NCBI RefSeq assembly: GCF_001988955.1
Contig: NZ_CP014263.1
Span: forward strand, 4,558,001-4,622,000
DNA length: 64,000 nucleotides
Reading direction: 5' to 3'
From: Spirosoma montaniterrae
GTDB taxonomy: Bacteria; Bacteroidota; Bacteroidia; Cytophagales; Spirosomataceae
Shown here: piece after piece, positions 27,249 through 36,082 of the stretch
Position numbering within the stretch: the stretch's first letter is position 1
Layout: each line of letters begins with the position of its first letter
Notes under the pieces: model-generated
The model's database searches: none
Told to the model about the DNA's origin: nothing
What the model saw: only the letters and a program-made list of their open reading frames with translations
Program-made: the position numbers and the translations under genes

Positions 27249-28598
27249 CTACTTGTTAAACTGTATGCGGGATGAAATAAACAACACAATTAGCAGAAAC
27301 GTAGATATGTAGAAGTTCCAAAATCCTGCTGAAACTGTCAAATATGACACAAAACTTGAGTATAGGATCACGCTACTTGCTTTAATAACATCACCATTTG
27401 AAGCGTACTTTTTCGTCAAAACTGATAGTCTTCTCAACACATAGCCCCATAAGAAACCAAAAATTATTACGCCAATTATTCCGAAATTGATATACATCTC
27501 CCCAAAAATGCCCATTCTTAGGCCCGGATGAGTGACAGTGTCCAGACCAGCCGCCTTTACAGTTATTCTTCCTATACCATACGCTTCTCTTATAGGGTAA
27601 ATTGAGGACGGAATAAACGACATGAAAGCTGCGAAATAGCTTAGTCCCCAATATAGTTCACCATCCCAGTTACCAAGAACCCAACTGAAATCTCTCAAAT
27701 CGGAGAAAGTATTCCCATAAAAAATTTCCGGGATGAAAGAGATGATGGCTAAGTTGGGATCAATGTTGTCGATTTTGCTAGTATTTCTAATGAAGGCAAG
27801 TACCATCACAATTACTAATGTGACAACTATTATAAATATAACTTTTATAAACGGGAAGTACCCTTTGTTTCTGTATAAAACATACAAAACCCCAAAACTT
27901 AAACCTTGTAAGATTAAAGGTGCTCTCACTCCAAGAAAAAAACCAAAAAACACAAAGCTTAGCAGTAAGACCTTATCAACTGTTTTTCCGTACTGTAAAG
28001 CTCTGGTTGATATAGCTAAAAATACGAACTCAAAAGTTGACAGTATAAGTGTGTATATGGGAGCGAACTGTGTATTTAACTTGAAGAATTCTCTTGGGTT
28101 CTTAATTAAACCGGATGTAGCCGCGAAGTAAACAAACCCGCATAGAACCATTACATAAAAGGTAGAGAAAATGCGTATCACTGATGTACTTTTAGTAACG
28201 GCTATAAATAATCTTCCTAATGAAATTGCAAATGGTTTAATAATTGCTTCGACTGCCATAACTGGCCTATAAACATCATAAGCGTACTTTCCAATATAAA
28301 CGCCAGTAAATCCAATCATTGTAACTATATATGCCTTATCTGAGTATTTCTCTATTGTATATAAATTATCGTATCCTAGCACGGCAAAGACATTCAGATT
28401 GGCACTACTAAAAGGATACATTACCAATACAGGAATGAAAAAGACCAAAAACATATTAAAACGCCAATAGTCTATATAACTCCCTGTTCTACGATACTGA
28501 TTATACCAGCCCACCAAATACCATATAAGAACAATCGTATTTATCAGCAGTAGCCAATAATTAAACTTTAATACTCCATCGAATAATTCTACTTTCAT
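27249..28598 (-). CDS. Oligosaccharide repeat-unit polymerase (Wzy-like)
   Basis: 449 residues with about 11-12 predicted membrane helices and very AT-rich codons. No soluble catalytic domain is seen. Helix spacing, a loop after GNWDGELYWGLSYF and AAFMSFIPSSIYPIREA, and the location between glycosyltransferases and a flippase suit an O-antigen/EPS polymerase, which joins lipid-linked repeat units on the periplasmic side. Wzy proteins diverge strongly, so the call rests on topology and context. Confidence 0.78.
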   Translation of the reverse strand: MKVELFDGVLKFNYWLLLINTIVLIWYLVGWYNQYRRTGSYIDYWRFNMFLVFFIPVLVMYPFSSANLNVFAVLGYDNLYTIEKYSDKAYIVTMIGFTGVYIGKYAYDVYRPVMAVEAIIKPFAISLGRLFIAVTKSTSVIRIFSTFYVMVLCGFVYFAATSGLIKNPREFFKLNTQFAPIYTLILSTFEFVFLAISTRALQYGKTVDKVLLLSFVFFGFFLGVRAPLILQGLSFGVLYVLYRNKGYFPFIKVIFIIVVTLVIVMVLAFIRNTSKIDNIDPNLAIISFIPEIFYGNTFSDLRDFSWVLGNWDGELYWGLSYFAAFMSFIPSSIYPIREAYGIGRITVKAAGLDTVTHPGLRMGIFGEMYINFGIIGVIIFGFLWGYVLRRLSVLTKKYASNGDVIKASSVILYSSFVSYLTVSAGFWNFYISTFLLIVLFISSRIQFNK

Positions 28599-28643
28599 AG
28601 GTTGACTTTGCTAATCTCCTACCCTGATTTTCTGCATCATATG

Positions 28644-29738
28644 TTAAGATAATACAGTTGAATTCGGGCTACTAACTTCTTTAATCACGTCCATAAGCTT
28701 TATAACCGACTTATTTAGATCAAAAAGTGGCAACCTTTGATAGCCTTTTTCAATTAAGCTTTTCCTCAGGGCAGCATCGTTCAGAATGGTAGTTAACCCA
28801 TTCGTTATGCTCTCTATTTTGTGTGGATCCACATAAACGCTTGCATCTCCACACACCTCGGGCAAACTGGTTGTATTCGATACTAACGTTGGACAGCCGC
28901 AGGCCATTGCTTCAAGTGGTGGAATGCCAAAGCCTTCAAAAAAAGAGGGATAAGCGAACACTTGCGCATTCTGATACAGACCTACTAAATCAGTGTCACT
29001 CACATAACCAGTGAATACAACACGGGGGTCGCCAGCTACCAGTTCTTTAATACGATTATCGGCAAACACTTTGTGTTCAGATCCAACAATTAGTAGTTTA
29101 GTTTCGCCGAAATTGCCTGCTTTAAAAGCTTCTATCAATCCGGCAAAGTTCTTTCGCGGGTCAATCGATGAAACAGCGAGAATGTACGACCCATACTTAT
29201 TAGGTAATTTCTGAGCCGGAGGCTCCAGAAATATTGACGATACGCTGGGATAAACGATATCTATTTTAGTTAGTGGAACTCCGTAGTGCTGGGCAATGTC
29301 CTGCTTCGTATTTTCACTGATTGTTATGATTCGCTTTGCCCCCGCTACTTCGCGAGGTATAAAGAAATTGTAAAGCAGTGAAAATCTGCGGGAAAACCAC
29401 TCTGGGTGAAGTTTAAATGATAGATCAAGAACGGAGACAACGTTGTTACGATACATGATTGGGGCCAAGTTGCAAAAATTCAGCAACAATGGGTTCCCAA
29501 GACGATTCAATAGTAATGGTAACTCCAACTGCTCCCAAAGTATACCTTTACGCATCCGCCCTACAACCTGCACGTTCAGTTCCTCGGCAATATCTTTATG
29601 AATAATCCTGTCTGGTGCCAATAGGGTAATATCGGGGCGCAGTTGCTTGAGACCCCGGCATAATTCGATAGCAAATCGTTGCGTACCCGTGATGGGCTGA
29701 GTCAAAAAGCGAGCGTTAACAACTATTGAAGACGGCAT
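28644..29738 (-). CDS. Glycosyltransferase family 4, mannosyltransferase-like
   Basis: About 364 residues from MPSSIVVNARFLTQPITGTQ, the usual N-terminus of WbaZ-like GT4 enzymes. Donor-site motifs: AVSSIDPRKNFAGLIEAF and SFFEGFGIPPLEAMACGCP, with the E-x7-E pair, then SLPEVCGDASVYVDP. Many relatives transfer mannose or rhamnose from GDP-sugars, which would agree with the gmd and guanylyltransferase genes in the window. It precedes the Wzy-like gene in transcription order. Confidence 0.92.
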   Translation of the reverse strand: MPSSIVVNARFLTQPITGTQRFAIELCRGLKQLRPDITLLAPDRIIHKDIAEELNVQVVGRMRKGILWEQLELPLLLNRLGNPLLLNFCNLAPIMYRNNVVSVLDLSFKLHPEWFSRRFSLLYNFFIPREVAGAKRIITISENTKQDIAQHYGVPLTKIDIVYPSVSSIFLEPPAQKLPNKYGSYILAVSSIDPRKNFAGLIEAFKAGNFGETKLLIVGSEHKVFADNRIKELVAGDPRVVFTGYVSDTDLVGLYQNAQVFAYPSFFEGFGIPPLEAMACGCPTLVSNTTSLPEVCGDASVYVDPHKIESITNGLTTILNDAALRKSLIEKGYQRLPLFDLNKSVIKLMDVIKEVSSPNSTVLS

Positions 29739-29784
29739 AACTCTGTGTTTAATGAATAATGTAAATGGATGCCCAAGAGACACA

Positions 29785-30516
29785 TTAATTAGTATGCCCT
29801 CGGCCTAAGAAAAATCTGATGCGATCCATAACAGACCGATAAGCGAACTCTCTCTTCGACAGAAGACCCGCCCATAGCCATAATCGATAATTTTCCTGAA
29901 CAGCATCGAATGAATGTGACGCTCCTCCTTCGCGGAAGTTGGCCAAGACCTGCTCAAGCCGCACAAAAGGAACTTCTTTTCGCTGAAGCCTCAACATCAG
30001 CTCATAGTCGCCAACATATCGATAGGCTTCATCGAACAACCCGAATTGCTTATATAATTGTCGGGGCAAAAAACAGGTGGGGTGTTCAATCATTTGAGTG
30101 GTAAGCTGATTGGCGCAGGTGCAGCGTAACCCTATTACTTCTTCGTCTTTATACGTTCGCTGAATACCATGGTATACAGCAAGTCCAAAGTGTTTATAGG
30201 CATTCAATACCAACTCAACTGCTTGTGGCTCATACCAGTCATCGCTGTTTATAATACCAATTATATCTCCTTTTGCCATTTGAATGCCTTTATTCATAGC
30301 ATTATAAATGCCCGTATCTGGCTCCGACTTGTATCGAACCACGGAGGGGTGTAGTGTTGCATATCTCTCTATGATTGATAAAGTTGCATCTGTTGATTGG
30401 CCATCAATCAGTATATACTCTATCTGTGGATAAGATTGTGCCAATACAGACTGAATCGTTTGCTCAATATGCTTTTCGCTATTGTAACAAACAGTAATTA
30501 TCGAAACTATGCTCAT
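29785..30516 (-). CDS. Glycosyltransferase family 2 (WcaE-like)
   Basis: 243 residues. GT-A fold with VSIITVCYNSEKHIEQTIQS, EYILIDGQSTDAT and the metal-binding IINSDDWYEP. RYVGDYELMLRLQRK is typical of the acceptor region in colanic-acid-type enzymes. Inverting transferase acting on the cytoplasmic face. Nearly adjoins the GT4 gene. Confidence 0.91.
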   Translation of the reverse strand: MSIVSIITVCYNSEKHIEQTIQSVLAQSYPQIEYILIDGQSTDATLSIIERYATLHPSVVRYKSEPDTGIYNAMNKGIQMAKGDIIGIINSDDWYEPQAVELVLNAYKHFGLAVYHGIQRTYKDEEVIGLRCTCANQLTTQMIEHPTCFLPRQLYKQFGLFDEAYRYVGDYELMLRLQRKEVPFVRLEQVLANFREGGASHSFDAVQENYRLWLWAGLLSKREFAYRSVMDRIRFFLGRGHTN

Positions 30517-30585
30517 AAAGCCAATGAGATTGGCGCGTTCAGTGCGCTAATTACATACATTTATTCGGTAAAATTAACTTACTTG

Positions 30586-31329
30586 CTATATCCAGGGTAG
30601 ATTACCCAACCCAAAACTCCTATATTTTATCCAATACTCAAATTTATAGCGAAACCAATGTAAGTAGCTGCTATTATACTGTGTGCCCGATGAGGCACTG
30701 TAGCCTTCAATTCTTGGTAAGGTAATAAGCGGCCTGAAGGTGTAGGTGTTAGCAATAGCGGTTAAGGCAGCTTTCGACAAGGCATGTTCCAGGTAAACAC
30801 CTGTGCTGTCGTTCAGCGTTTCTTTGTATGAAGAAAAATAATCGGCTACAAAGCTGGGCTTAAATCCAAAAAATCTTGAGTCACAGAATGTTAAGTTCCA
30901 TTTGAAGTCGACCATAATATCAACATCAGGGTGAGATTCATAATCAGACAAGAATGTGTGAAAGTTGATAACTTTATAACGCCCTGTAACTTTGAATACA
31001 AAACCGGCATTTTTGATTATAGATGAGTTCAAGGTTGCATACTCTATACAGTTAAGTTCTCCCAATCCTTTACCAAGCCGCTTATCATAATTATTACCAT
31101 TAAAGTACAAAATCTCAATTTTACCGGAGCCTATCTCATTGCTGAAATAGTCTGACAGATCATTATTCGAATTTTCTACAAAAACTATTGGAAAAGATAC
31201 TTTTTTTAGCCAAAACTTGATGGACTCAATATATTGTCTTTTTCGGACTTCGGTGTCTTGGATTTCAGTTAACACCATTCCATTCGGATTAACCGTGCCC
31301 GTAAGCAATAAAACTGCGTTTGGATTCAT
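30586..31329 (-). CDS. Uncharacterised EPS-locus protein, possible glycosyltransferase
   Basis: 247 residues from MNPNAVLLLTGTVNPNG (or 256 from 31356). No standard GT motif is identifiable by eye. Notable features are FPIVFVENSNNDLSDYF, a GKGLGELNCIEYA segment, GFVFKVTGRYKVIN and DIMVDFKWN, which suggest a GT-A-like order of a nucleotide-binding strand, a K-x-x-GRY patch and an acidic pair. From memory, KxTGRY occurs in uncharacterised sugar transferases of capsule clusters. On the minus strand TAATTTTG overlaps 31335-31342, five bases before the second ATG, which could give a leaderless transcript. The function is a guess from context. Confidence 0.72.
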   Translation of the reverse strand: MNPNAVLLLTGTVNPNGMVLTEIQDTEVRKRQYIESIKFWLKKVSFPIVFVENSNNDLSDYFSNEIGSGKIEILYFNGNNYDKRLGKGLGELNCIEYATLNSSIIKNAGFVFKVTGRYKVINFHTFLSDYESHPDVDIMVDFKWNLTFCDSRFFGFKPSFVADYFSSYKETLNDSTGVYLEHALSKAALTAIANTYTFRPLITLPRIEGYSASSGTQYNSSYLHWFRYKFEYWIKYRSFGLGNLPWI

Positions 31330-31376
31330 CGTCGCAAAATTAGTACGTATGTCCATTTAAAGGCAATTATATCAAT

Positions 31377-32945
31377 TCATGTCTTTACTGTACGTGACAG
31401 AAACGTTTGATAAAGAGCAAAAAACGATTTTCTGAACAAAAAGCTAATTAGAAGTAGAAAAACTACCCCTGAAACAGTTGACACAATGGCAATCTTCATT
31501 ACCTCATTAATGCCTTTTAGCGCGGGTTGGTGCTTCGTATAAAAAGCTAACAGAATACACGTAAATATTACCAGCACTAAAGGCGACAAAGTGCCGGCAA
31601 GATAACCCTTAACTGACAATCCCAAACGCTTCAGGCTAATGTACACAACGTACCAATTTAATGTAAGTAATTTTGATAGTAAAGAGGCAAGAGCTATACC
31701 AAGCAAACCGTAGAATTGGCTCAAAGCAAATCCTAAAGTTACTGTTAGTAGGCCAGCTAACAGCGTCCATTTATTGAACGGCCATACACCGGTATTCCAA
31801 ACGAAATTCCCGGCAACGGAATGTTGAACTTCAAAAAAAGTTATTAAGCTAAATACTATTGCATAAGAAGTACCCAAAAAATGTTTAGAGCCTACCCACA
31901 GCGTTATAATGTTCTCTCCACATACCAAAAGTATGACCAACATCGCACCTACAATTGACAGGCATACTACCATTGTATTAACAAATAAACTCTGAAGTCC
32001 AGCAAAGCGATCCTGTATATATTTTTTAGCAATAAATGGGGATATAACCTGATTAACTACCAGTGCGATAGATGTAACATAAGTGAATAGCTGCTGATTA
32101 ATGACGTAATCTGAAATTTCGTTGGCACTAACAATAATAGATGCCATTAGTACACTTCCCTGAGCAATTAACCACCCGCCAAACTGATTAATTACTAAGG
32201 GAAAAGACTGGCTATAGATGCGTTTGGCAATTATGTATTGAAACAGTTGACGACGCGGTGTTTTATCATTCTCAAATATATATTTATGACGAACGTACAG
32301 GGTAAGGTGAAGTGAAATCAATTGGCCCATATTTTGAAACATAAAAGCTACTGCCACAAGTACAACAGATTTGTAAACAGGGAGTAGCACAAATAGTAAG
32401 GCGAAGTATAGAATTTGCCAGACGCTGCGAACAATGCTTTCAACGCCAACGTCGCGGTAGCCAATCAATAAAGCAGCCGGAATATTTGATAGCAAACTAA
32501 AAACAATACCCACAACATAAATACAGAAAGCCGTTTGAAGTGTAGTAGCATTAACAGCCTGGCTGTACATGACATAGTAAATTCCTACTACAACGATACT
32601 CACCCCTGTGAGAATTGCACAAAAAGAAAGTAGTGAAGTAGTGTATATCTGTTTGGGGGAATAAGAAGATAGGTCAGCAATTGTGTGATTATCAGAACTG
32701 CTTTCGTTGGCATTGTCTATGTAAGCGATTATTCGGGAGAGAGTTTGTATTAAACCTAAATCTGCCATTTGCAGGAAGGCACCAAACAGAAAAAAAATAT
32801 ACCAAAAATTTAACTCGTCTTTTGCTAAATTTTTAAACAGCAACGGGGTTTGAATGATACCTATTAAAATAGTCAGCAAGAATCTTACCCATGAGAAAGA
32901 TACCCCTTTTATCAATCTGCCAAAGTCGGTTACGTTTTTTATCAT
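31377..32945 (-). CDS. Polysaccharide/O-unit flippase (Wzx-like, MOP superfamily)
   Basis: 522 residues with about 14 hydrophobic helices across the whole length. The N-terminus VSFSWVRFLLTILIGIIQTP, then FLFGAFLQMADLGLIQTLSR, and an internal ALLIGYRDVGVES segment are characteristic of MATE-like MOP exporters. It should flip undecaprenyl-linked repeat units to the periplasm before Wzy acts. AT-rich like its neighbours. Confidence 0.88.
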   Translation of the reverse strand: MIKNVTDFGRLIKGVSFSWVRFLLTILIGIIQTPLLFKNLAKDELNFWYIFFLFGAFLQMADLGLIQTLSRIIAYIDNANESSSDNHTIADLSSYSPKQIYTTSLLSFCAILTGVSIVVVGIYYVMYSQAVNATTLQTAFCIYVVGIVFSLLSNIPAALLIGYRDVGVESIVRSVWQILYFALLFVLLPVYKSVVLVAVAFMFQNMGQLISLHLTLYVRHKYIFENDKTPRRQLFQYIIAKRIYSQSFPLVINQFGGWLIAQGSVLMASIIVSANEISDYVINQQLFTYVTSIALVVNQVISPFIAKKYIQDRFAGLQSLFVNTMVVCLSIVGAMLVILLVCGENIITLWVGSKHFLGTSYAIVFSLITFFEVQHSVAGNFVWNTGVWPFNKWTLLAGLLTVTLGFALSQFYGLLGIALASLLSKLLTLNWYVVYISLKRLGLSVKGYLAGTLSPLVLVIFTCILLAFYTKHQPALKGINEVMKIAIVSTVSGVVFLLLISFLFRKSFFALYQTFLSRTVKT

Positions 32946-33130
32946 TGTGTAAGTATGAAGCTCTACGATTAGAAGGTGGTATGCTGGATTAACTATCGCC
33001 TGTAAATCAACAACTTGATTAAATTTAAACTAGTGCCTTTTTAGCTTGCCTGTAGTGTTAAACTTAAGTGTTCCTGAATTGCTCATTTCACAATGGTAGA
33101 TTAATAGTCAAAGTCAACATCCAATAGATC

Positions 33131-34084
33131 TCAAAGATTATATCCCTCTACCATCAGCTTACCCACCTCATCCATAGTATGTTGGGCAGTCCAACCTAAT
33201 TTTGCGTAAGCTTTCGCCGGGTTAGCATGTCCTTCAGCAATGTCGGTTGGCCGAAAAAAAGAGGGGTCAGAACGGACATGATCCTCCCAATTCAAATCCA
33301 CACGCTTAAACACGACTCGGATAAAATCGCGAAGTTTGTGCGTATGGCCCGTTGCAATAACGTAGTCATCCGCCTTATCATGCTGTAACATCATCCACAT
33401 AGCCTCTACGTAGTCGGGTGCCCAGCCCCAGTCGCGGGCAATGTCAATGTTGCCAAGCGTTAGGGTCTCCCGGCTTCCGTTGGCAATACGGCAGGCAGCG
33501 GCTACGATTTTTTGCGTTACGAATCGTTCTGGTCGCAGGGGTGATTCATGGTTGAATAAAATGCCGGTGCAGGCTTGTAATTGATACGCTTCACGGTAGT
33601 TGGCGACCTGCCAGAAAGCAGCCGCTTTAGCCACTCCATACGGGCTGCGGGGCCGAAACGGCGTATTTTCATCAGCCGCTATGCTGCCCGTGTCTCCAAA
33701 GCACTCGCTGGAACCTGCGTTGTAAAACTTGATAGGCAAATTGCTAAAACGAATGGCCTCCAATAGGTTCAGCGTACCCACGCTGATGCTTTCCAGCGTC
33801 TCAACGGGCTGTTCAAACGACAAACCTACTGAACTCTGGCCCGCTAAATTGTACACTTCGTCAGGCTTTACGCGCAAAATAGTCTGCAAAACACTTCGGA
33901 AGTCGTTGATGCTGATTGAGACGAGTTTAATCTGTTGTTGAATACCTAAGCGGTTCAGGTTACGGAATGAAGCCATCTGCGCATCCCGAGATCCGCCGTA
34001 CACTTCGTATCCTTTTTCTAACAGTAGTTTCGCTAAGTAGGCCCCGTCCTGGCCCGATACGCCACAGATTAATGCTTTCTTCAT
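33131..34084 (-). CDS. gmd: GDP-mannose 4,6-dehydratase
   Basis: 317 residues of the extended SDR fold. NADP loop ALICGVSGQDGAYLAKLLL; FYNAGSSECFG; catalytic Tyr/Lys in RSPYGVAKAAAFW; and RDWGWAPDYVEAMW, HESPLRPERFVTQK. It converts GDP-D-mannose to GDP-4-keto-6-deoxymannose, precursor of GDP-fucose, rhamnose or perosamine. Somewhat shorter than the 340-370 residues of many GMDs. No partner reductase or aminotransferase is in the window. First gene of the minus-strand polysaccharide locus. Confidence 0.93.
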   Translation of the reverse strand: MKKALICGVSGQDGAYLAKLLLEKGYEVYGGSRDAQMASFRNLNRLGIQQQIKLVSISINDFRSVLQTILRVKPDEVYNLAGQSSVGLSFEQPVETLESISVGTLNLLEAIRFSNLPIKFYNAGSSECFGDTGSIAADENTPFRPRSPYGVAKAAAFWQVANYREAYQLQACTGILFNHESPLRPERFVTQKIVAAACRIANGSRETLTLGNIDIARDWGWAPDYVEAMWMMLQHDKADDYVIATGHTHKLRDFIRVVFKRVDLNWEDHVRSDPSFFRPTDIAEGHANPAKAYAKLGWTAQHTMDEVGKLMVEGYNL

Positions 34085-34267
34085 ACATTCTTCCCCAATC
34101 AGACTGCAAGTTTACAGTACTATCGCGAGACGACCATCCGTTTCGGTGATTTACTATGCTCCGGGCAACCAATACCGCATTGAATTCCCGGCGTTTTTGC
34201 TATCATCAGACGCGTGTTGTGCCCAACAAACAGCAACCTTCTTGTTAGGCAAGGAGTTGTCTTGAGT

Positions 34268-34924
34268 ATGATTGTCTCTGCTCCTATTCCGGCTCGTCAT
34301 CATGCCGCCATCCGAACGGTGCTGGTGCTGGCTTACGTGGCCGGAATTATTGGTTTACATTTGCCGGGCCTGGCCAATTTCTTCCGCCCGCTTAGTCCGT
34401 TAATGCTTATCGGCTCGCTGGTTGTTCTGCTCCTATACCATACCGACTGGCGACCATCGTTTACTTTTTATGCTGTGTCGGCTGTTTTTGTGGGCTATTT
34501 CATCGAAGTGCTGGGCGTTCATACAGGTCTGATTTTTGGCAATTATGCATATGGCGCCGGGCTGGGGCCGCGTGTGCTGGCAGTGCCACCCGTTATTGGC
34601 ATCAACTGGCTCACGCTTTCTTATTGCTGTGGCTCGGTCTGTAATCTGTTACCCACACCGGCCTGGGTCAAGGTTGCAGCCGCAGCAACGCTGATGGTTG
34701 TTCTCGACTTTTTCATTGAGCCGGTGGCCGTTCAGTTAGATTTCTGGACCTGGTTTGGTCAACCCGTGCCTTTGCAGAACTATGTGGGCTGGTGGTTGGT
34801 GTCGGCTGTTCTGTTTAGTATGTGGTACGCTCTGCCGTTTAAAAAAGAAAACCGTATGGCAAAGTGGTTGCTCGGTTTACAGTTCTTTTTCTTCATAGGT
34901 CATGGTTTGTTGAATTTATTTTAA
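34268..34924 (+). CDS. CruF-like carotenoid biosynthesis membrane protein (DUF422)
   Basis: About 218 residues from ATG 34268, with six to seven membrane helices. Signature segments: GVHTGLIFGNYAYGAGLGPR, PPVIGINWLTLSYCCGS and MVVLDFFIEPVAVQLDFW. These match the DUF422/CruF family, represented by carotenoid 1',2'-hydratases that hydrate the psi-end group. It stands alone here, without crtB/crtI, but is followed after about 200 bases by a CarH-like regulator on the same strand, which strengthens the pigment link. Confidence 0.86.
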   Translation: MIVSAPIPARHHAAIRTVLVLAYVAGIIGLHLPGLANFFRPLSPLMLIGSLVVLLLYHTDWRPSFTFYAVSAVFVGYFIEVLGVHTGLIFGNYAYGAGLGPRVLAVPPVIGINWLTLSYCCGSVCNLLPTPAWVKVAAAATLMVVLDFFIEPVAVQLDFWTWFGQPVPLQNYVGWWLVSAVLFSMWYALPFKKENRMAKWLLGLQFFFFIGHGLLNLF

Positions 34925-35121
34925 ACAACGTTAAACAAAATCCTTATCGTACGGTTCTTTAGGTGTCAGCAAAGAAGTTAATGAAATTTGGCGGTACGCT
35001 GGTATTTGCTTGTACATATCAGAATGGGTTTGTAGCTTGGGGGTTAATTTCGGGTGAAACTGGCTACGGATGCAGTGGTATGGTCAGTTTTGCCGACGTT
35101 CCTCCTTAACCACGACATCCG

Positions 35122-36000
35122 ATGAGTAACTATTCAATAAAGGACTTAGAGCAGCTTTCTGGCATAAAAGCGCACACGCTACGCATCTGGGAGCAACGAT
35201 ACAATATTATAGCCCCTAAACGGACTGACACCAACATTCGTACCTACGACGATCAGGATCTGAAGCTGGTGCTGAACATTTCGCTGCTGAAAGATCACGG
35301 CTACAAAATTTCCGAGATCTCGAAACTGTCGGTCGAGGAAATGTACAGCGAAGTAATCAAGATTTCGGACCGTCAGCTTAACTACCCCGATCAGATTCAC
35401 GCCCTTACCATTTCGATGATCGATTTGGATGAGGAGCGGTTTGAGAAGATTGTCAGCACCAATATTCTGCAATTTGGCTTCGAGAACACGATGATTCACA
35501 TCATCTATCCGTTCCTGAGCCGTATTGGTACGCTTTGGGTAACGGGGTCTATTGGCCCGGCTCAGGAGCATTTCATCACCAACTTAATTCGGCAGAAAAT
35601 TATCGTTGCCATTGATGGGCAGGTGAGCAAGCAACGGCCTAATGGCAAGAAATACATGCTGTTTCTGCCCGAAGGCGAGCTACACGAGATTAGCCTGCTG
35701 TTTGCCAATTACATTATCCGGGCGCGGTACAACAAAGTCATTTACTTGGGTCAAAGCCTGCCCTTCAACGAATTGGTATTCGCGTATAACGTTCATAAGC
35801 CCGACTACATATTTTCGGCTATTACATCGGTGCCGTCCAACCACGAGGTTCAGCCGTTTGTGGATCGGCTGACGCGTTCGTTCCCCGACGCTCATCTGCT
35901 GCTAACTGGCTATCAGGTTGTTGGCCAAGATATTAACATGCCCGAGAACGGCACGATCATCAACCAAATCGAAGACCTTATCCGCATCGCGGGAACGTGA
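35122..36000 (+). CDS. MerR-family regulator with cobalamin-binding domain (CarH/LitR-like)
   Basis: 292 residues. N-terminal MerR winged helix (YSIKDLEQLSGIKAHTLRIW, then RRTYDDQD-like RTYDDQDLKLV). Middle four-helix B12-cap domain with the W-x9-E-H signature: W139, E149, H150. C-terminal Rossmann B12-binding domain with E186-x-H188 (EGELHEIS); the usual glycine of ExHxxG is Ser191. In Thermus CarH the residue after the Trp is the histidine that ligates cobalt after illumination; here it is Val140. It probably represses carotenoid genes and may respond to B12 or light, but the photochemistry cannot be assumed. Confidence 0.88.
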   Translation: MSNYSIKDLEQLSGIKAHTLRIWEQRYNIIAPKRTDTNIRTYDDQDLKLVLNISLLKDHGYKISEISKLSVEEMYSEVIKISDRQLNYPDQIHALTISMIDLDEERFEKIVSTNILQFGFENTMIHIIYPFLSRIGTLWVTGSIGPAQEHFITNLIRQKIIVAIDGQVSKQRPNGKKYMLFLPEGELHEISLLFANYIIRARYNKVIYLGQSLPFNELVFAYNVHKPDYIFSAITSVPSNHEVQPFVDRLTRSFPDAHLLLTGYQVVGQDINMPENGTIINQIEDLIRIAGT

Positions 36001-36003
36001 TTT

Positions 36004-36082
36004 CAGTGAACAGTTAGCAGCCAACAGCCAACCGTTATCTGCCGGATGGCATTGTTGGCTGTTGGCTGCTAACTGTTCACTG
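36004..36082. repeat. Interspersed palindromic repeat, copy 2 (perfect 29-base arms)
   Basis: Arm 36004-36032 is the exact reverse complement of 36054-36082 (starts CAGTGAACAGTTAGCAGCC). The 21-base spacer holds an inner TGCC-GGAT-GGCA hairpin. It starts three bases after the MerR stop and its other end encodes the last codons and stop of the convergent dehydrogenase. It may serve as a bidirectional terminator, though T tracts are absent. Confidence 0.9.
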
